Part shown: in pieces, positions 36,701 to 45,892 of the stretch
Numbering within the stretch: position 1 is the first letter of the stretch
Layout: each line of letters opens with the position of its first letter
Assembly: GCF_004345325.1 (NCBI RefSeq)
Contig: NZ_SLVJ01000013.1
Span: forward strand, 58,412 to 122,411
DNA length: 64,000 nt
Direction of reading: 5' to 3'
Source of the DNA: Acinetobacter calcoaceticus
GTDB taxonomy: Bacteria > Pseudomonadota > Gammaproteobacteria > Pseudomonadales > Moraxellaceae
The notes under the pieces: generated by a model
The model's database searches: none
Told to the model about the DNA's origin: nothing
The model's input: the letters and a program-made list of their open reading frames with translations, nothing else
Position numbers and translations under genes: made by a program

Positions 36701-38274
36701 GTTGGCAACTCCACCACTGCATTACCGGTCAGACTGCCTTTGGCGGCTTGATAACTTAACATCGGTACATTTAAGGTATCGCCTTTGACATTGAGCTGCG
36801 CCTTGTATTGACCTGCCGGCACAGTGCCTTTCTCATGCGGGCGAATCTGAGTCGCAACTTGGATATCCTGTTGCTTGTCATCCATCACCAAATTGACCGT
36901 ACCCGTGTCACTGCTTAACCAGCCTACATAGGGCATTGCACGATCGATATTTTTCCAACTCACATCGAGGTGCATCGGTTCAGGTTTGGCAGGCAGTGTT
37001 TCTTTTTGATTCAGGGTTAAGGCCCACGATTCATAACGATCAAAGTCAACATTGGCAACGACTTTCATCCCCGCTTTTAACTCACCTTGAGAACCAATTT
37101 TGGCATCAAGGCTCGGTGGTAGAAAATCACGCACCATTTGCGGAATGATTTTATCTTTGGGACTGATCTGATCAAGACGACCTTTAATATCCCATGCCAC
37201 ATGATCCTTCCAATTGACCAAACCATTCAGGTTGATCTCACCATCCATCAAACGACCATTCAGTGATTGAATGTTGAGTTGCTCGATTAAATCGGTGCTC
37301 ATGCTGGCTGTATACTGACCCTGCGGTATATTTTTACCGCTAATATCCGTATCGAGTGCCAATTGTAAGGCTTTGACATTACCACTAAAGGTCGCCTGAC
37401 CTTTAGTGGACAGTAATTCCTGCTCCAGCAGCAACGGCCAATGATAATCTTTAAAGAACAAGGCACCAGACATTGGTACATCAGGACGCATCGGATTAAT
37501 CTTGGCTTTTGCAGTCAGCAGATCTGGGGTTTTAGTGGCAATACCGGCTTGAATCTCATCAAGGCTACCGCGGGCATTGAGATAGATATCTTTAATGTTC
37601 AGACTTTCTAATGCCGGTATATTCACAACTGCGGTGGCATTGAGTGGATATTTGGCCTCGAACTTCATTTCACCTTTGGCATCGCGAACGCTTAAAAAGT
37701 CCATATCCAATTGGGTGTTTTTAAAGCTCAGTCGAGTGCCTTCCCACAACGCATCCTCAACATGAATATCTTTGATTGCAAAACTTGAACTGTCGCTTTT
37801 TATTTCCAGTCGATCTAGGTCAACTTTATCTAAGCGTAAAATAAATGGAAGCTTGATTTCAGCAAATTTAAACGGTTCATTGCTCGGCGGCGCATGATTA
37901 ATAATTTGTAAATTGGAAATATCAGCACGGCGCAAATGTATCTCTCGATTTAAAATAGCACGCCACCCCAAAGACACATCAGCACGACCGACTTTGACTT
38001 CGAGGTCAGTCAAATTAATCAGCACATGATTTAAAATGATGCCCTGAACAATATTACCGCTTTCATATTGATATTGAATCATGCTTTGTTTAGACAAAAC
38101 CCGATCTAATAAAAATTTACTGCCTTTATCGGTTGATACCATGACCGCAACAGCCACAATCAAGGCAATCAATATAAACAGCAGACTGAATAATACACCA
38201 CGCAATATCGAACGCTTCTTGGGCTTGTTCGGTGGTGATTGTGGTGCTTGCTGTTCGACTTCAACCATAGTCAT
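33757..38274 (-). CDS. tamB: TamB, inner-membrane-anchored translocation and assembly / lipid-transport protein
   Basis: A 1505-residue AsmA-like protein. An N-terminal membrane anchor (about residues 25-47, RGVLFSLLFILIALIVAVAVMV) is followed by a very long beta-rich periplasmic repeat region. The C-terminal DUF490/TamB domain (about residues 1150-1505) includes GSSGLSNTEGF, AAAGISLGLGG, LALDAQGTGNDTQVSLTGYITPDLYIRYGVGVF and the terminal aromatic HWRF. TamB bridges the periplasm and works with TamA in outer-membrane protein assembly and in phospholipid transport to the outer membrane. It is located 125 bp after tamA on the same strand, the standard pairing. Length is slightly above the usual ~1260-1500 residues. 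Confidence 0.95.
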   Translation of the reverse strand: MTMVEVEQQAPQSPPNKPKKRSILRGVLFSLLFILIALIVAVAVMVSTDKGSKFLLDRVLSKQSMIQYQYESGNIVQGIILNHVLINLTDLEVKVGRADVSLGWRAILNREIHLRRADISNLQIINHAPPSNEPFKFAEIKLPFILRLDKVDLDRLEIKSDSSSFAIKDIHVEDALWEGTRLSFKNTQLDMDFLSVRDAKGEMKFEAKYPLNATAVVNIPALESLNIKDIYLNARGSLDEIQAGIATKTPDLLTAKAKINPMRPDVPMSGALFFKDYHWPLLLEQELLSTKGQATFSGNVKALQLALDTDISGKNIPQGQYTASMSTDLIEQLNIQSLNGRLMDGEINLNGLVNWKDHVAWDIKGRLDQISPKDKIIPQMVRDFLPPSLDAKIGSQGELKAGMKVVANVDFDRYESWALTLNQKETLPAKPEPMHLDVSWKNIDRAMPYVGWLSSDTGTVNLVMDDKQQDIQVATQIRPHEKGTVPAGQYKAQLNVKGDTLNVPMLSYQAAKGSLTGNAVVELPTEKRQLKWQALLNANDFNPQTVTKDAPVDLLNGSIKANGYALPNAQVLQFTAIDLMGRLAGQPKPETVKLAGHSNVTLSFHDEKAGGAFKAFAVNYDGSLNASQFPQGDGKLRFKLAGTPQFINIDYLEHNGIAGNISANGQVNLTQGVAWNVNAAMQRFKPHYFVSSLRGEVSGQVKSQGQWSDKMKRVSVENLNLAGTINNKVLRGQGNLAMVLNSTESGFMPQQFEANDLFISYARNQIQATGNAQNLRLKVDAPALNELYNGLRGRAYGYLNLQAKPRLSATANLIVDNFAFNDIRVKKISVIGELPTSDTVASSIKAQLDTLRAGDREIQYAAVTLSGTRKAHLLQLQGWNYYSKFYVQFAGGFNAQNDWLGQVQKGEFDSVRAHLLQNQNAPIIFNSAKSELYVGQHCWSSKDSKLCFDQPIHVSQAKGNLSFVTNNLDLKDFAAFMPEGLAMTGKLNGYAKASWAQGAKPKIDARLVTRNGEIGLAAADPDDAASTMNYDEASFIAKSINDKLLLRMDLKAPNIGTGYANVVVNPYAENKTMNGEVAFNEVQLKILKPFIADVRSMDGTLSLAGKIGGTLTQPVFDGEMRLKNGAISMISLPVNLTNLQVYSSIRQNSASINGAFNSGSGVGLLTGNIDWKNDPRINLHLKGDKLVIRQAPLVTAVVDTDIEVEALPMSKRLTVNGKIEIPRALISMPEPSATVVNVSPDVRIVKQGQDQLALLKEAKPWAIRADVSVALGKQVIFQGFNSRIPLIGRLNLSQRGLETAMRANGAIGVSQKVTIEAYGQNLDLTRAIARFNGPLENPTLDVETRKSVSGSTVGIRVTGTASSPSIQVFNDAGLSEQEALNALITGRINEGSSGLSNTEGFKSDVNNTIAAAGISLGLGGTRAFTNQIGRTFGLSGLALDAQGTGNDTQVSLTGYITPDLYIRYGVGVFTPVNKLTLRYQMNKRLYLEASESVEKAIDIFYHWRF

Positions 38275-38399
38275 TCCAAAGTTCTCATGTATTTTTTTAG
38301 GCTTAGCAGGGTTTGGATATTGATCAATCTATCTATACCAAACCTTCAATGTTTTAAAGGATCAACTACACAAGGGCGTAGTGTAGGGTTTCGCAAGGT

Positions 38400-41198
38400 T
38401 TAAAGTTGCGAACCAATAAAAAAGTGTAGCCGTATTGGATTGCCTTCATCTGATATTCCAGAGGCGACATCAATACGGATCGGACCAATCGGAGAACGCC
38501 AACGTACCCCAACCCCAACGCTATACTCAGTTTGATTACTAAAATCTTTATTGTAGGCATTACCAAAGTCACTAAACAGCGCCGCGCGCCAACCATCTTT
38601 AAACTGATAGTTATATTCTATTGAGCCGACTGCAAGGGCTTGACCACCGACTTTATATCCAGCCTCCATAGGAGACAAACTCTTATAGTCGAATCCGCGC
38701 ATACTTTGGTCACCACCGGCAAAATAACGCAAGTTATATGGCACTTTATTAAAGTCATCCGCAAAGATATAACCCAAGTTAGCCCCACCGACAAATTGGT
38801 GATTGTCATTTTCACCCAAAGAATACAACAACTTCCAGTTAGCATTGACGATCGCCATACTGGTATCACTAATAACTTTATCTGAACCTAATTCCACTTT
38901 ATAAGATTGTTTAAAACCACGAGATGGATTTAAACGTTGATTAGAATTGGTTTTTGAGATTTCATAACCCATCAACAAAGCTTGCTGTTCGGGTTGCGCA
39001 CCTGGAATAAGAAACTTAGGAACATCTTTATCTGGAATCTTACCTTGTCCTTTTTGAGTAACGCTGTCGAGTCGATAACGCACGCCAAAGACATGTTGCC
39101 AATCTTTACGTGAACCCTTAATAATCCGATCCGCACCGAGTACCGCAGACTCTGTGACCAAATCTAAATCTGGACCGACTTTGTCGCGTTGTTCACGCTC
39201 ATAACCCCCAACCAAACTTATATAATCATTCAGTGGGTGGTTATAAGGAATATTATAGCGACCATCGATGGACTGACGAATCTTGGACAACTCTACGTTG
39301 GCGTCAAAAGAGTGCCCATAATGGTTCACGATGGCACGGCGATATTGACCACGGACACGAACACCTGTATCCGTCCCAAAACCTAAACCCGTTTCTAAAC
39401 TGTTGAGTTGATCAGCATTCAAAGTCACGATGACTGGAATTTTCTTATCTTCACGCGCTTGTTCTTTTAAACGATCTGATTCGGATTCTTTTTCCGTTTC
39501 CTGTACCTGCATACGCATCGCATGTGGGGTCTGAGTTGCAGCGTCGGTTCCAGCAAATTGCTTTTCATCAACCACAGACTGTGTGACCTCAGTCGCCGAA
39601 AAAGACTTGGCCTTTGGTTCAGCAGCAGCCAACAATGCCTTCTCAGTGGTTTTTTGTTCATCCACCAACGCTTGTAAATCAGGTGCCAACTCTAGGGGTT
39701 CAACCACTGGATCAGGTTTAACTGCATCCACCAAAGTGTAATTAAAATATCGGGAGTTGGTTAAATTGTTGGCCAAGGCATTAACACGCCATGCAGTGTA
39801 ATCTGCGCCATCTTTCCATGGCGCCAGCGTTTTCAAGATCTTTAAATCAATCGGCAAAGGCTTCGATGGATCGCTCATGCGAAACTCGACTTCACCAATT
39901 TTATAACGCTCACCCGTTTCATAGCGCAAATTTATATCGGCCGTGTTTTCTGGTTGAGCGACTTTGACATCATGTAGACGCCAATGACTATCAAAGAATC
40001 CATTATTACTTGCGGCCTCTTGGATGCGTCCTTTGGTTTGCTCATATAAGCCATGATTAAACACATCACCTTCGGATAGTTCTGGTAAGACCTTAATCAC
40101 TTGGAACTGCGGTAACTTGGCCCCTGCACCTGAATATTCAATATTCTGTGCGGTGACCTTCACAGGATCACCCGGCTTGACTCGGATCTTGACTCGGTTG
40201 TCACTGATTTTTTGAAACCTAAATTCAGTATTGTAATAACCGACAGCTTGCGCAGCTTGATTGGCCAGAACCCGCATTTGTGGCACCGCCGAGTTGTAGT
40301 CGGAGAATGACTCTACTGTAAAGCTGGACAGTTTGGCTTTGATATTGTCAGCCAACTCATCTGGCGCACCTTCGATAGTGGCCGTAATTTTAGGGATCGC
40401 AGGAATATTCTCTTTTGCTGGACGGATTTTTTTCAACGCCCTTTGCAAGAAATTCAGTTTTTCATCATCTTGGGGCTTTTCTTGTAAACCCAACTCCACC
40501 AAGGATGCACCCTGTTCATTGGCTTTAACCACGATTTTACTGTCTGCCTGTATGCTGCTCATCAGTTGATCAACATTGAGTGGCGCGCGGGTCATTTCAG
40601 TAATTTCTGGGATACTGCTCTCAGTGACTTCAAGGCCATCTAGCTGATGTCCAGATTGACGCATCTGCTCAGCCTGTGCTTTGGCTTGATCTGCGGCCTG
40701 AAAGATTTCATCGGCCATGGCCTGATCGACACTGGTAATCGGTAGTGATTCTAAATCTTCAAACTCAATGGGTTTAAATTTAGTGCTGGAGTTTGGGTCC
40801 ATCTGATCTTTAAGTAACGCCACACTATCTGGAAATTCAGTATTGGCCGTTGCTGACAGCTGTGCGCTCTCCGGATTTTGCTCAGTCCCTGATGCAGCGT
40901 TGGCAACTTGGGGTGCAGCTGGAACCGGAGTGGTGGCCGGAGTTGATGACGGTACTTGAACAGCGATTTCAGGCACTGAATCTGGCTGTATGACAGCAGA
41001 TTGAGGATTGAGCTGTGTAGTATTGCTATTGATTGATTTATCCACTGTTGTGGCTGTATTTTCAGCGAGTACACAGGGAGATACAAATACAGATAGAAAT
41101 AAGCTGAAACGTAAATATTTATTGATATCGTTCTTGGGGAAAAAGAACTGCATATCATTAGCAAGTACTGATTTTCTGAATTGATTTTCTGTTGGCAT
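38400..41198 (-). CDS. tamA: TamA, outer-membrane BamA/Omp85-family protein with large insertions
   Basis: A 932-residue protein from the ATG at 41198, against about 580 residues for E. coli TamA. A signal peptide (ending FVSPCVLA, about residue 45) is followed by about 220 residues of Pro/Ala/Gln-rich low-complexity sequence. Three POTRA domains follow (about 268-345, 346-428, 429-598), then a 16-strand beta-barrel (about 601-932, start GLGFGTDTGVRVRG, end RLHFFIGSQL). The third POTRA carries an insertion of about 90 charged residues (about 496-585). The start is not certain: an in-frame TTG is at 41219 and an ATG at 41153. The gene precedes tamB. The barrel and POTRAs make the assignment secure; the roles of the extra segments are unknown. 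Confidence 0.9.
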   Translation of the reverse strand: MPTENQFRKSVLANDMQFFFPKNDINKYLRFSLFLSVFVSPCVLAENTATTVDKSINSNTTQLNPQSAVIQPDSVPEIAVQVPSSTPATTPVPAAPQVANAASGTEQNPESAQLSATANTEFPDSVALLKDQMDPNSSTKFKPIEFEDLESLPITSVDQAMADEIFQAADQAKAQAEQMRQSGHQLDGLEVTESSIPEITEMTRAPLNVDQLMSSIQADSKIVVKANEQGASLVELGLQEKPQDDEKLNFLQRALKKIRPAKENIPAIPKITATIEGAPDELADNIKAKLSSFTVESFSDYNSAVPQMRVLANQAAQAVGYYNTEFRFQKISDNRVKIRVKPGDPVKVTAQNIEYSGAGAKLPQFQVIKVLPELSEGDVFNHGLYEQTKGRIQEAASNNGFFDSHWRLHDVKVAQPENTADINLRYETGERYKIGEVEFRMSDPSKPLPIDLKILKTLAPWKDGADYTAWRVNALANNLTNSRYFNYTLVDAVKPDPVVEPLELAPDLQALVDEQKTTEKALLAAAEPKAKSFSATEVTQSVVDEKQFAGTDAATQTPHAMRMQVQETEKESESDRLKEQAREDKKIPVIVTLNADQLNSLETGLGFGTDTGVRVRGQYRRAIVNHYGHSFDANVELSKIRQSIDGRYNIPYNHPLNDYISLVGGYEREQRDKVGPDLDLVTESAVLGADRIIKGSRKDWQHVFGVRYRLDSVTQKGQGKIPDKDVPKFLIPGAQPEQQALLMGYEISKTNSNQRLNPSRGFKQSYKVELGSDKVISDTSMAIVNANWKLLYSLGENDNHQFVGGANLGYIFADDFNKVPYNLRYFAGGDQSMRGFDYKSLSPMEAGYKVGGQALAVGSIEYNYQFKDGWRAALFSDFGNAYNKDFSNQTEYSVGVGVRWRSPIGPIRIDVASGISDEGNPIRLHFFIGSQL

Positions 41199-41379
41199 AC
41201 CAAGCTCTAAATTTTTCAAGGTGCTTCAATAGCGCAAACGAACTGACGAGAACCCATTAAAACAATTTTAAAAATTGTTGAAATTACACGAATTATATGA
41301 AGAAAATAATCATACATCAAATTCAGGATATAATTACCAAATAGTCACATTTCTTAATATATTTTAATGAAGCATAAAT

Positions 41380-42723
41380 ATGGAAAAAAATGAACACATA
41401 TTAACCAGTCGTCGTTTCCTTCCAATGTTCTTGACCCAGTTCTTTGGTGCACTCAACGATAACGTCTTTAAACAGTCTCTGTTGTTGGTGATCACCTATG
41501 GGTGGATCCATCATCAAGGTGCCGAAGTCAGTACACTCAACAATCTGGCGGCATTGCTGTTTATCCTTCCGTATTTTATTTTTTCCGCCACCGCAGGTCA
41601 ACTGGCTGACAAATACGAACGCTCATCTTTAGTACGAAAAATCAAAATCTTAGAAATTATAATCATGTTGATTGCTTCGGCTGGTTTTTTACTTGGACAT
41701 TTAACTTTATTGTTGGTGGCCCTGTTTCTCATGGGCACCCACAGTACCTTTTTTGGCCCGATCAAATATGCCATCTTGCCTGAAATTCTCAAGCCTGATG
41801 AATTGATGTCCGGAAATGCCTTATTCCAATCAGGCACATCGATCGCCATTTTGGTCGGCATGATCTTAGCTGGCGCTGTGATCTCTCTATCAGGTGGAGA
41901 TATGGCATGGATTTGTATCACCGTACTGATCATCGCGGTATTGGGATATATCTGTAGTCGTTTCGTGTTGAAACAACCTGTTTCAGAACAAAGCTTAGAC
42001 ATCGACTGGAACGTCTTTAGAACCAGTTACCGAACCTTAAAATTTGCCAAAAGCATGCCCTTGGTCTATTTGGTATTGCTGGGTAACTCATGGTATTGGT
42101 TTTATGGTGCAACCTATCTTCCCCAGATCCCTCAACTGACCCAAGAAAACCTACATGCGTCTGAAAATGTGGTCAGCTTGTTACTGACTTTATTCTCTGT
42201 GGGGATCGGTGTTGGCTCACTATTGTGTCGTAAGATTGGTGGAACCGAAGTTAATCTTAAAATGGTGCCCTATGGCGCGATTGGTCTGACTGTTTTTGCT
42301 TTGTATCTGGCCTTCAGCCTAAACTTTGTACCCGTTCGTAGCGGTGAATTGCTAGGTTTGAGTGATATGTTTAACTCAGGTGCGGTGTATTACCATGTCA
42401 TGCTAGCGTTGGCACTGTTAGGGATTAGTGGTGGTTTCTATATCGTACCACTGTATGCCATGATGCAGGCCTATGCACCAAAATCACATCGCGCACGTAT
42501 GGTGGCTGCAAATAATATTATCAATGCCATATTTATGGTTTCTTCTGCGCTGTTTTCTATTATCATCTTAAGTGTTTTAAAGATTGACCTGAAAATCCTA
42601 TTCTGTATTACAGGGATCCTCAGTGCCATCTTTACCTATTTACTTTTGCGTCAACTGAAAACTGAATTGGCTTTAACGCAACCCTTGCTCGAGGATACAT
42701 CATGCGACAATACACAGGCTTAG
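41380..42723 (+). CDS. MFS transporter, LplT-like (probable lysophospholipid transporter)
   Basis: A 447-residue, twelve-helix major facilitator. The start FLPMFLTQFFGALNDNVFKQS and the block GTHSTFFGPIKYAILPEILKPDELMSGNAL are typical of LplT, which flips lysophospholipids inward for reacylation. In Enterobacteria this function is paired with the acyltransferase Aas; no acyltransferase is fused or adjacent here. Its last codons overlap coq7 by 22 bp, so the two are translationally coupled. Being only 160 bp from divergent tamA, it may belong to the same envelope-lipid context. Confidence 0.85.
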   Translation: MEKNEHILTSRRFLPMFLTQFFGALNDNVFKQSLLLVITYGWIHHQGAEVSTLNNLAALLFILPYFIFSATAGQLADKYERSSLVRKIKILEIIIMLIASAGFLLGHLTLLLVALFLMGTHSTFFGPIKYAILPEILKPDELMSGNALFQSGTSIAILVGMILAGAVISLSGGDMAWICITVLIIAVLGYICSRFVLKQPVSEQSLDIDWNVFRTSYRTLKFAKSMPLVYLVLLGNSWYWFYGATYLPQIPQLTQENLHASENVVSLLLTLFSVGIGVGSLLCRKIGGTEVNLKMVPYGAIGLTVFALYLAFSLNFVPVRSGELLGLSDMFNSGAVYYHVMLALALLGISGGFYIVPLYAMMQAYAPKSHRARMVAANNIINAIFMVSSALFSIIILSVLKIDLKILFCITGILSAIFTYLLLRQLKTELALTQPLLEDTSCDNTQA

Positions 42724-43337
42724 ATAAGCTGATCAACTCTTTTGATCAAGCACTGCGAAGTTTGGTTCCGGGTGTGACTGCGGCACAACGTAACAACCCT
42801 GCTACACCTGTCGAGAGTCAACTGGGTGTCAGTGAAGCACGCCATGTGGCGGGTCTAATGCGGGTGAATCATAGTGGCGAAGTCTGTGCCCAAGCCCTCT
42901 ATCACGGCCAAGCCCTCACCGCCAAGCTACCGCATGTACGCCAAGAAATGCAGCAAGCCGCCATCGAAGAACAAGATCATTTGGCATGGTGTGAAGATCG
43001 ACTCAAAGAGTTAGACAGTCACACCAGCCTACTCAACCCAATGTGGTATGGCCTGTCTTTTGGTATGGGCGCCATTGCCGGGATTGCAGGTGACAAATAT
43101 AGCCTTGGCTTTGTTGCAGAAACAGAACGTCAAGTCAGCTTACATTTGGTTCACCATATCAGTCAGTTACCTGCGCAAGATCAACGCTCACGCCTGATCT
43201 TGGAGCAAATGAACGTGGATGAATTACATCATCGTGAGACTGCACTCAATGCAGGTGGTGTTGAGCTGCCTGCGCCGGTACGCATCACCATGACCGCGAT
43301 CTCTAAACTGATGACCAAGACCAGTTATTTTATTTGA
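42702..43337 (+). CDS. coq7: 3-demethoxyubiquinol 3-hydroxylase (Coq7)
   Basis: A 211-residue di-iron monooxygenase hydroxylating the ubiquinone ring at C6 in ubiquinone biosynthesis, used in place of UbiF. The iron ligands are visible: Glu in VNHSGEVCAQAL, Glu and His in EEQDHLAWCE, Glu in ETERQVSLHL, and Glu with His in VDELHHRET. The C-terminal hydrophobic stretch fits the membrane-associated Coq7 fold. The ATG at 42702 lies within the end of the MFS gene. A strong terminator follows 24 bp after the stop. Confidence 0.95.
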   Translation: MRQYTGLDKLINSFDQALRSLVPGVTAAQRNNPATPVESQLGVSEARHVAGLMRVNHSGEVCAQALYHGQALTAKLPHVRQEMQQAAIEEQDHLAWCEDRLKELDSHTSLLNPMWYGLSFGMGAIAGIAGDKYSLGFVAETERQVSLHLVHHISQLPAQDQRSRLILEQMNVDELHHRETALNAGGVELPAPVRITMTAISKLMTKTSYFI

Positions 43338-43360
43338 AGCCTTGAGCCTTAGCGCTACAA

Positions 43361-43393
43361 AAACAGCGCCATTTAAGATGGCGCTGTTTTTTT
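43361..43393. terminator. Intrinsic terminator of coq7
   Basis: Stem ACAGCGCCAT (43363-43372) / ATGGCGCTGT (43378-43387) with a 5-nt loop and a T-run on the plus strand. The A-run on its left side could also let it terminate the M20 gene from the other direction. Confidence 0.92.
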
Positions 43394-43433
43394 ATCGTCT
43401 ATAACTCAAGTTGTTCATTAATATCTGTCATCT

Positions 43434-43476
43434 CGTTGCATCCCTTGTAGGGTGCAATGATAAAAGGGATGCAACG
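43434..43476. repeat. Perfect 13-bp inverted repeat near the end of the M20 gene
   Basis: CGTTGCATCCCTT (43434-43446) and AAGGGATGCAACG (43464-43476) with a 17-nt spacer. A related palindrome stands on the other side of the gene (45081-45119), sharing the GCAT..ATCC/GGGATG core. It may be a mobile-type miniature repeat or a 3' hairpin. Confidence 0.5.
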
Positions 43477-43578
43477 CCAAATGATCAATAACGCTTAACG
43501 CTTGGCCTTTTTTGCTTGCCATGCGTGTTGGACTTGCTCAGCGACTTGCGGATAATCCAGAATAAAGCGTACATGTGC

Positions 43579-44847
43579 TTATACACCCGTTTTTAAGGTT
43601 GCATCATCAACAATAAAATACGGACTATGATTTGCTGCAGCTTTACTTAAATCATCAGTCACTGGCGTTGCGCCAAGGAAAATGTATAAGGACGGCATGA
43701 GCTCGCCATAGAAAGCAAAATCCTCACTTGGGCTCAAGCTTTCGGCCAACAGATGTAATTGATCTGAACCCGCAGCTGAGGCTAAGGTCGGCTGCATTAA
43801 CTGAGTCAATGTTGCATCGTTACTGGTCACAGGCGCGTAAGTCGAAATATCCACTTTAGCCTCCACACCATTAGCAGCTGCGGTATTTTTCACCATATCG
43901 GGCAATATTTTAAGAATATTTTGACGTATATCTTCATGATTCGCACGAATCGTTCCCTTCATCTCCACCTCTTCAGGAATGATGTTTCCAGCAGAACCGC
44001 CTTGAATACTGGCAATGGTCACGACACCCGACCCTTTGGATAAATCACTCTGCCGACTAATGATGGTCTGAAGTTGGTTAATGACCTGTGCAGATGCGAC
44101 GATGGGGTCCTTTGCCAACCACGGCATAGCACCATGCGCTTGTACGCCTTTTAAGTTAATTTTAACGAAGTCAGCGCTATTGAGCACTGTCCCTGTTTTA
44201 TAGTACAGATGACCACTGGGTAGACCAGCTGCTGCATGCATTCCAAAAATAACTTCTGGCTTCGGTTGGCTCAGAGCACCATCACTAATCATCTTACGTG
44301 CACCAGCAAGATGGCCTTGCGTAAATATATCTAAATCAGCAGCGCCTTCTTCAGCAGGTTGGAACAGAAACACGACTGTACCCGCAATTTTATCTTTATT
44401 GTCCGCCAGTACTTTAGCCGCTGCCAACAGCATAGCGGTATGCGTATCATGACCACAGGCATGCATCACAGAAGACGTTTCGCCTTGATAGGTCGCTTTG
44501 GCCTTACTCGCAAAGGATAATCCAGTTTTTTCTTCTACAGGCAGTGCATCCATATCGGCACGCAATGCCATGACAGGTCCGGGTTTGGCACCTTTGAGTA
44601 TGCCAACCACCCCTGTTTTGGCAAAGCCTGTTTTAACGTCTATGCCATAAGAGCGTAGTTCTTTTTCGACCAACTTCGAGGTCTTAAATTCCATATTACC
44701 CAGTTCAGGGTTTTGATGAATATGCTGTCTTAATGCAATGGTTTTTTTTTCAACACCCAGTACCGAAGGCTTAACCCAATCTATATTCGCCCATGCACTT
44801 AATGGTATAAGTAAGCTTAATAATAAAATTGATTGCTTCATTTTCAT
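43579..44847 (-). CDS. Exported M20-family amidohydrolase, apparently truncated at its C-terminus
   Basis: A 422-residue metallo-amidohydrolase (hippurate/N-acyl amino acid hydrolase type) with a signal peptide (MKMKQSILLLSLLIPLSAWA), so periplasmic. Metal-site blocks are MHACGHDTHTAMLL near residue 130, the catalytic QPAEEGA near residue 168, GVQAHGAMPW in the dimerisation domain, and SEDFAFY near residue 388. The frame ends VDDATLKTGV then TAA. Reading on past that stop gives 27 codons (AHVRFILDYPQVAEQVQHAW then QAKKAKR) to a second TAA at 43495. M20 enzymes normally continue after TGV into a last helix of this kind, so the first TAA looks like a nonsense change in a conserved gene. The product may be unstable. 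Confidence 0.8.
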   Translation of the reverse strand: MKMKQSILLLSLLIPLSAWANIDWVKPSVLGVEKKTIALRQHIHQNPELGNMEFKTSKLVEKELRSYGIDVKTGFAKTGVVGILKGAKPGPVMALRADMDALPVEEKTGLSFASKAKATYQGETSSVMHACGHDTHTAMLLAAAKVLADNKDKIAGTVVFLFQPAEEGAADLDIFTQGHLAGARKMISDGALSQPKPEVIFGMHAAAGLPSGHLYYKTGTVLNSADFVKINLKGVQAHGAMPWLAKDPIVASAQVINQLQTIISRQSDLSKGSGVVTIASIQGGSAGNIIPEEVEMKGTIRANHEDIRQNILKILPDMVKNTAAANGVEAKVDISTYAPVTSNDATLTQLMQPTLASAAGSDQLHLLAESLSPSEDFAFYGELMPSLYIFLGATPVTDDLSKAAANHSPYFIVDDATLKTGV

Positions 44848-45080
44848 AATAACTGGCCTATTTCAATATAAAAAAGTGGATCATGCAGATCATCTTTATA
44901 ATAGGTTTTTTTTCGTAATACAGCTAATATTATAAATGTAAAGTTTAAAAGTTAATCCCAAAGCCTGTTAACCTTACATTGGCTGCAAAAAATCTACGAA
45001 CAGCATGGACATTATTAATAAGATTAGAATATTTATATTGCTTAGGCTATTTCGCTGTTCATTTAAACAATAAACAACTT

Positions 45081-45119
45081 TCATCGCATGCCATCCTATT
45101 AAGGGATGGAATGCGATGT
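45081..45119. repeat. Imperfect palindrome downstream of kdpE
   Basis: CATCGCAT plus CCATCC on the left pairs with GGATGG plus ATGCGATG on the right, around a short loop. It lies in the 297-bp gap between the M20 gene start and the kdpE end and resembles the element at 43434. It could serve as the kdp operon's 3' hairpin, although no T-run follows. Confidence 0.5.
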
Positions 45120-45144
45120 GAATTAATTAATGCACTGAATCCGC

Positions 45145-45858
45145 CTAACTTGCGACACTTGATTTACCCAAAAAGCGCAAACCCACCCCTGGTTCAGTGG
45201 CGATATAGGTCGGGTGAATGGCATCATCATTTAACTTACTACGCAGTTTAGCCACCAAGATACGTAGATAATGGGTGTCTTGCTGATGAGTGGGTCCCCA
45301 GAGTTCTTTTAATATCTGCGGTTGAGTGATCAATTGACCGCTATGTTGCGCCAACATGGACAGCAATTGATATTCTTTACGGGTTAAATTAACCAAGGCT
45401 CCCGCTAAAAACATCTGCCGTTGCGCAAAATCAATTTTCAATTGCCCATCATCAAACACCGAAGTCTCGGCCTGTGCAGGTACTTGGCGTAACATCACTC
45501 GGATCCGCGCCATCAATTCTTGCACGCTAAACGGTTTGGTCACATAGTCATGTGCACCAGCATCAAGCAAGGCAACTTTCTCTTCCTCATCGGCACGTAC
45601 CGACAGGATAATCACCGGCACACTTGACCAACAACGCAACTCCGTCAATACCTCACGGCCATCCATGTCTGGCAGGCCCAAATCTAAAATCACCAAGTCT
45701 GCGCCATGTAAGGCCAGTTGTGCTAAACCTTGTTCACCCGTTTCTGCCAACACGGTTTTATAACCTTGTGCCCGCAGTGCGATATCTAAAAATTTTCGCA
45801 CTTGGTTTTCATCATCAATAATTAAAATACTCACAGCGGCACTCGATGGGGTGGTCAT
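45145..45858 (-). CDS. kdpE: KdpE response regulator
   Basis: A 237-residue OmpR-type regulator. The receiver domain has DDE near residue 16, the phosphoacceptor Asp in VILDLGLPDMDG near residue 59, and Lys in VTKPFS near residue 109. The C-terminal winged helix (about 135-232) includes LTRKEYQLLSMLAQHSGQLITQ and HYLRILVAKLRSKL. It activates kdpABC under K+ limitation after phosphorylation by KdpD. It follows kdpD by 34 bp and is the last gene of the operon. Candidate target boxes are seen upstream of kdpA. Confidence 0.95.
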   Translation of the reverse strand: MTTPSSAAVSILIIDDENQVRKFLDIALRAQGYKTVLAETGEQGLAQLALHGADLVILDLGLPDMDGREVLTELRCWSSVPVIILSVRADEEEKVALLDAGAHDYVTKPFSVQELMARIRVMLRQVPAQAETSVFDDGQLKIDFAQRQMFLAGALVNLTRKEYQLLSMLAQHSGQLITQPQILKELWGPTHQQDTHYLRILVAKLRSKLNDDAIHPTYIATEPGVGLRFLGKSSVAS

Positions 45859-45892
45859 GTTGATAATTCGGCTATGGTTCCTATGCCGATGA

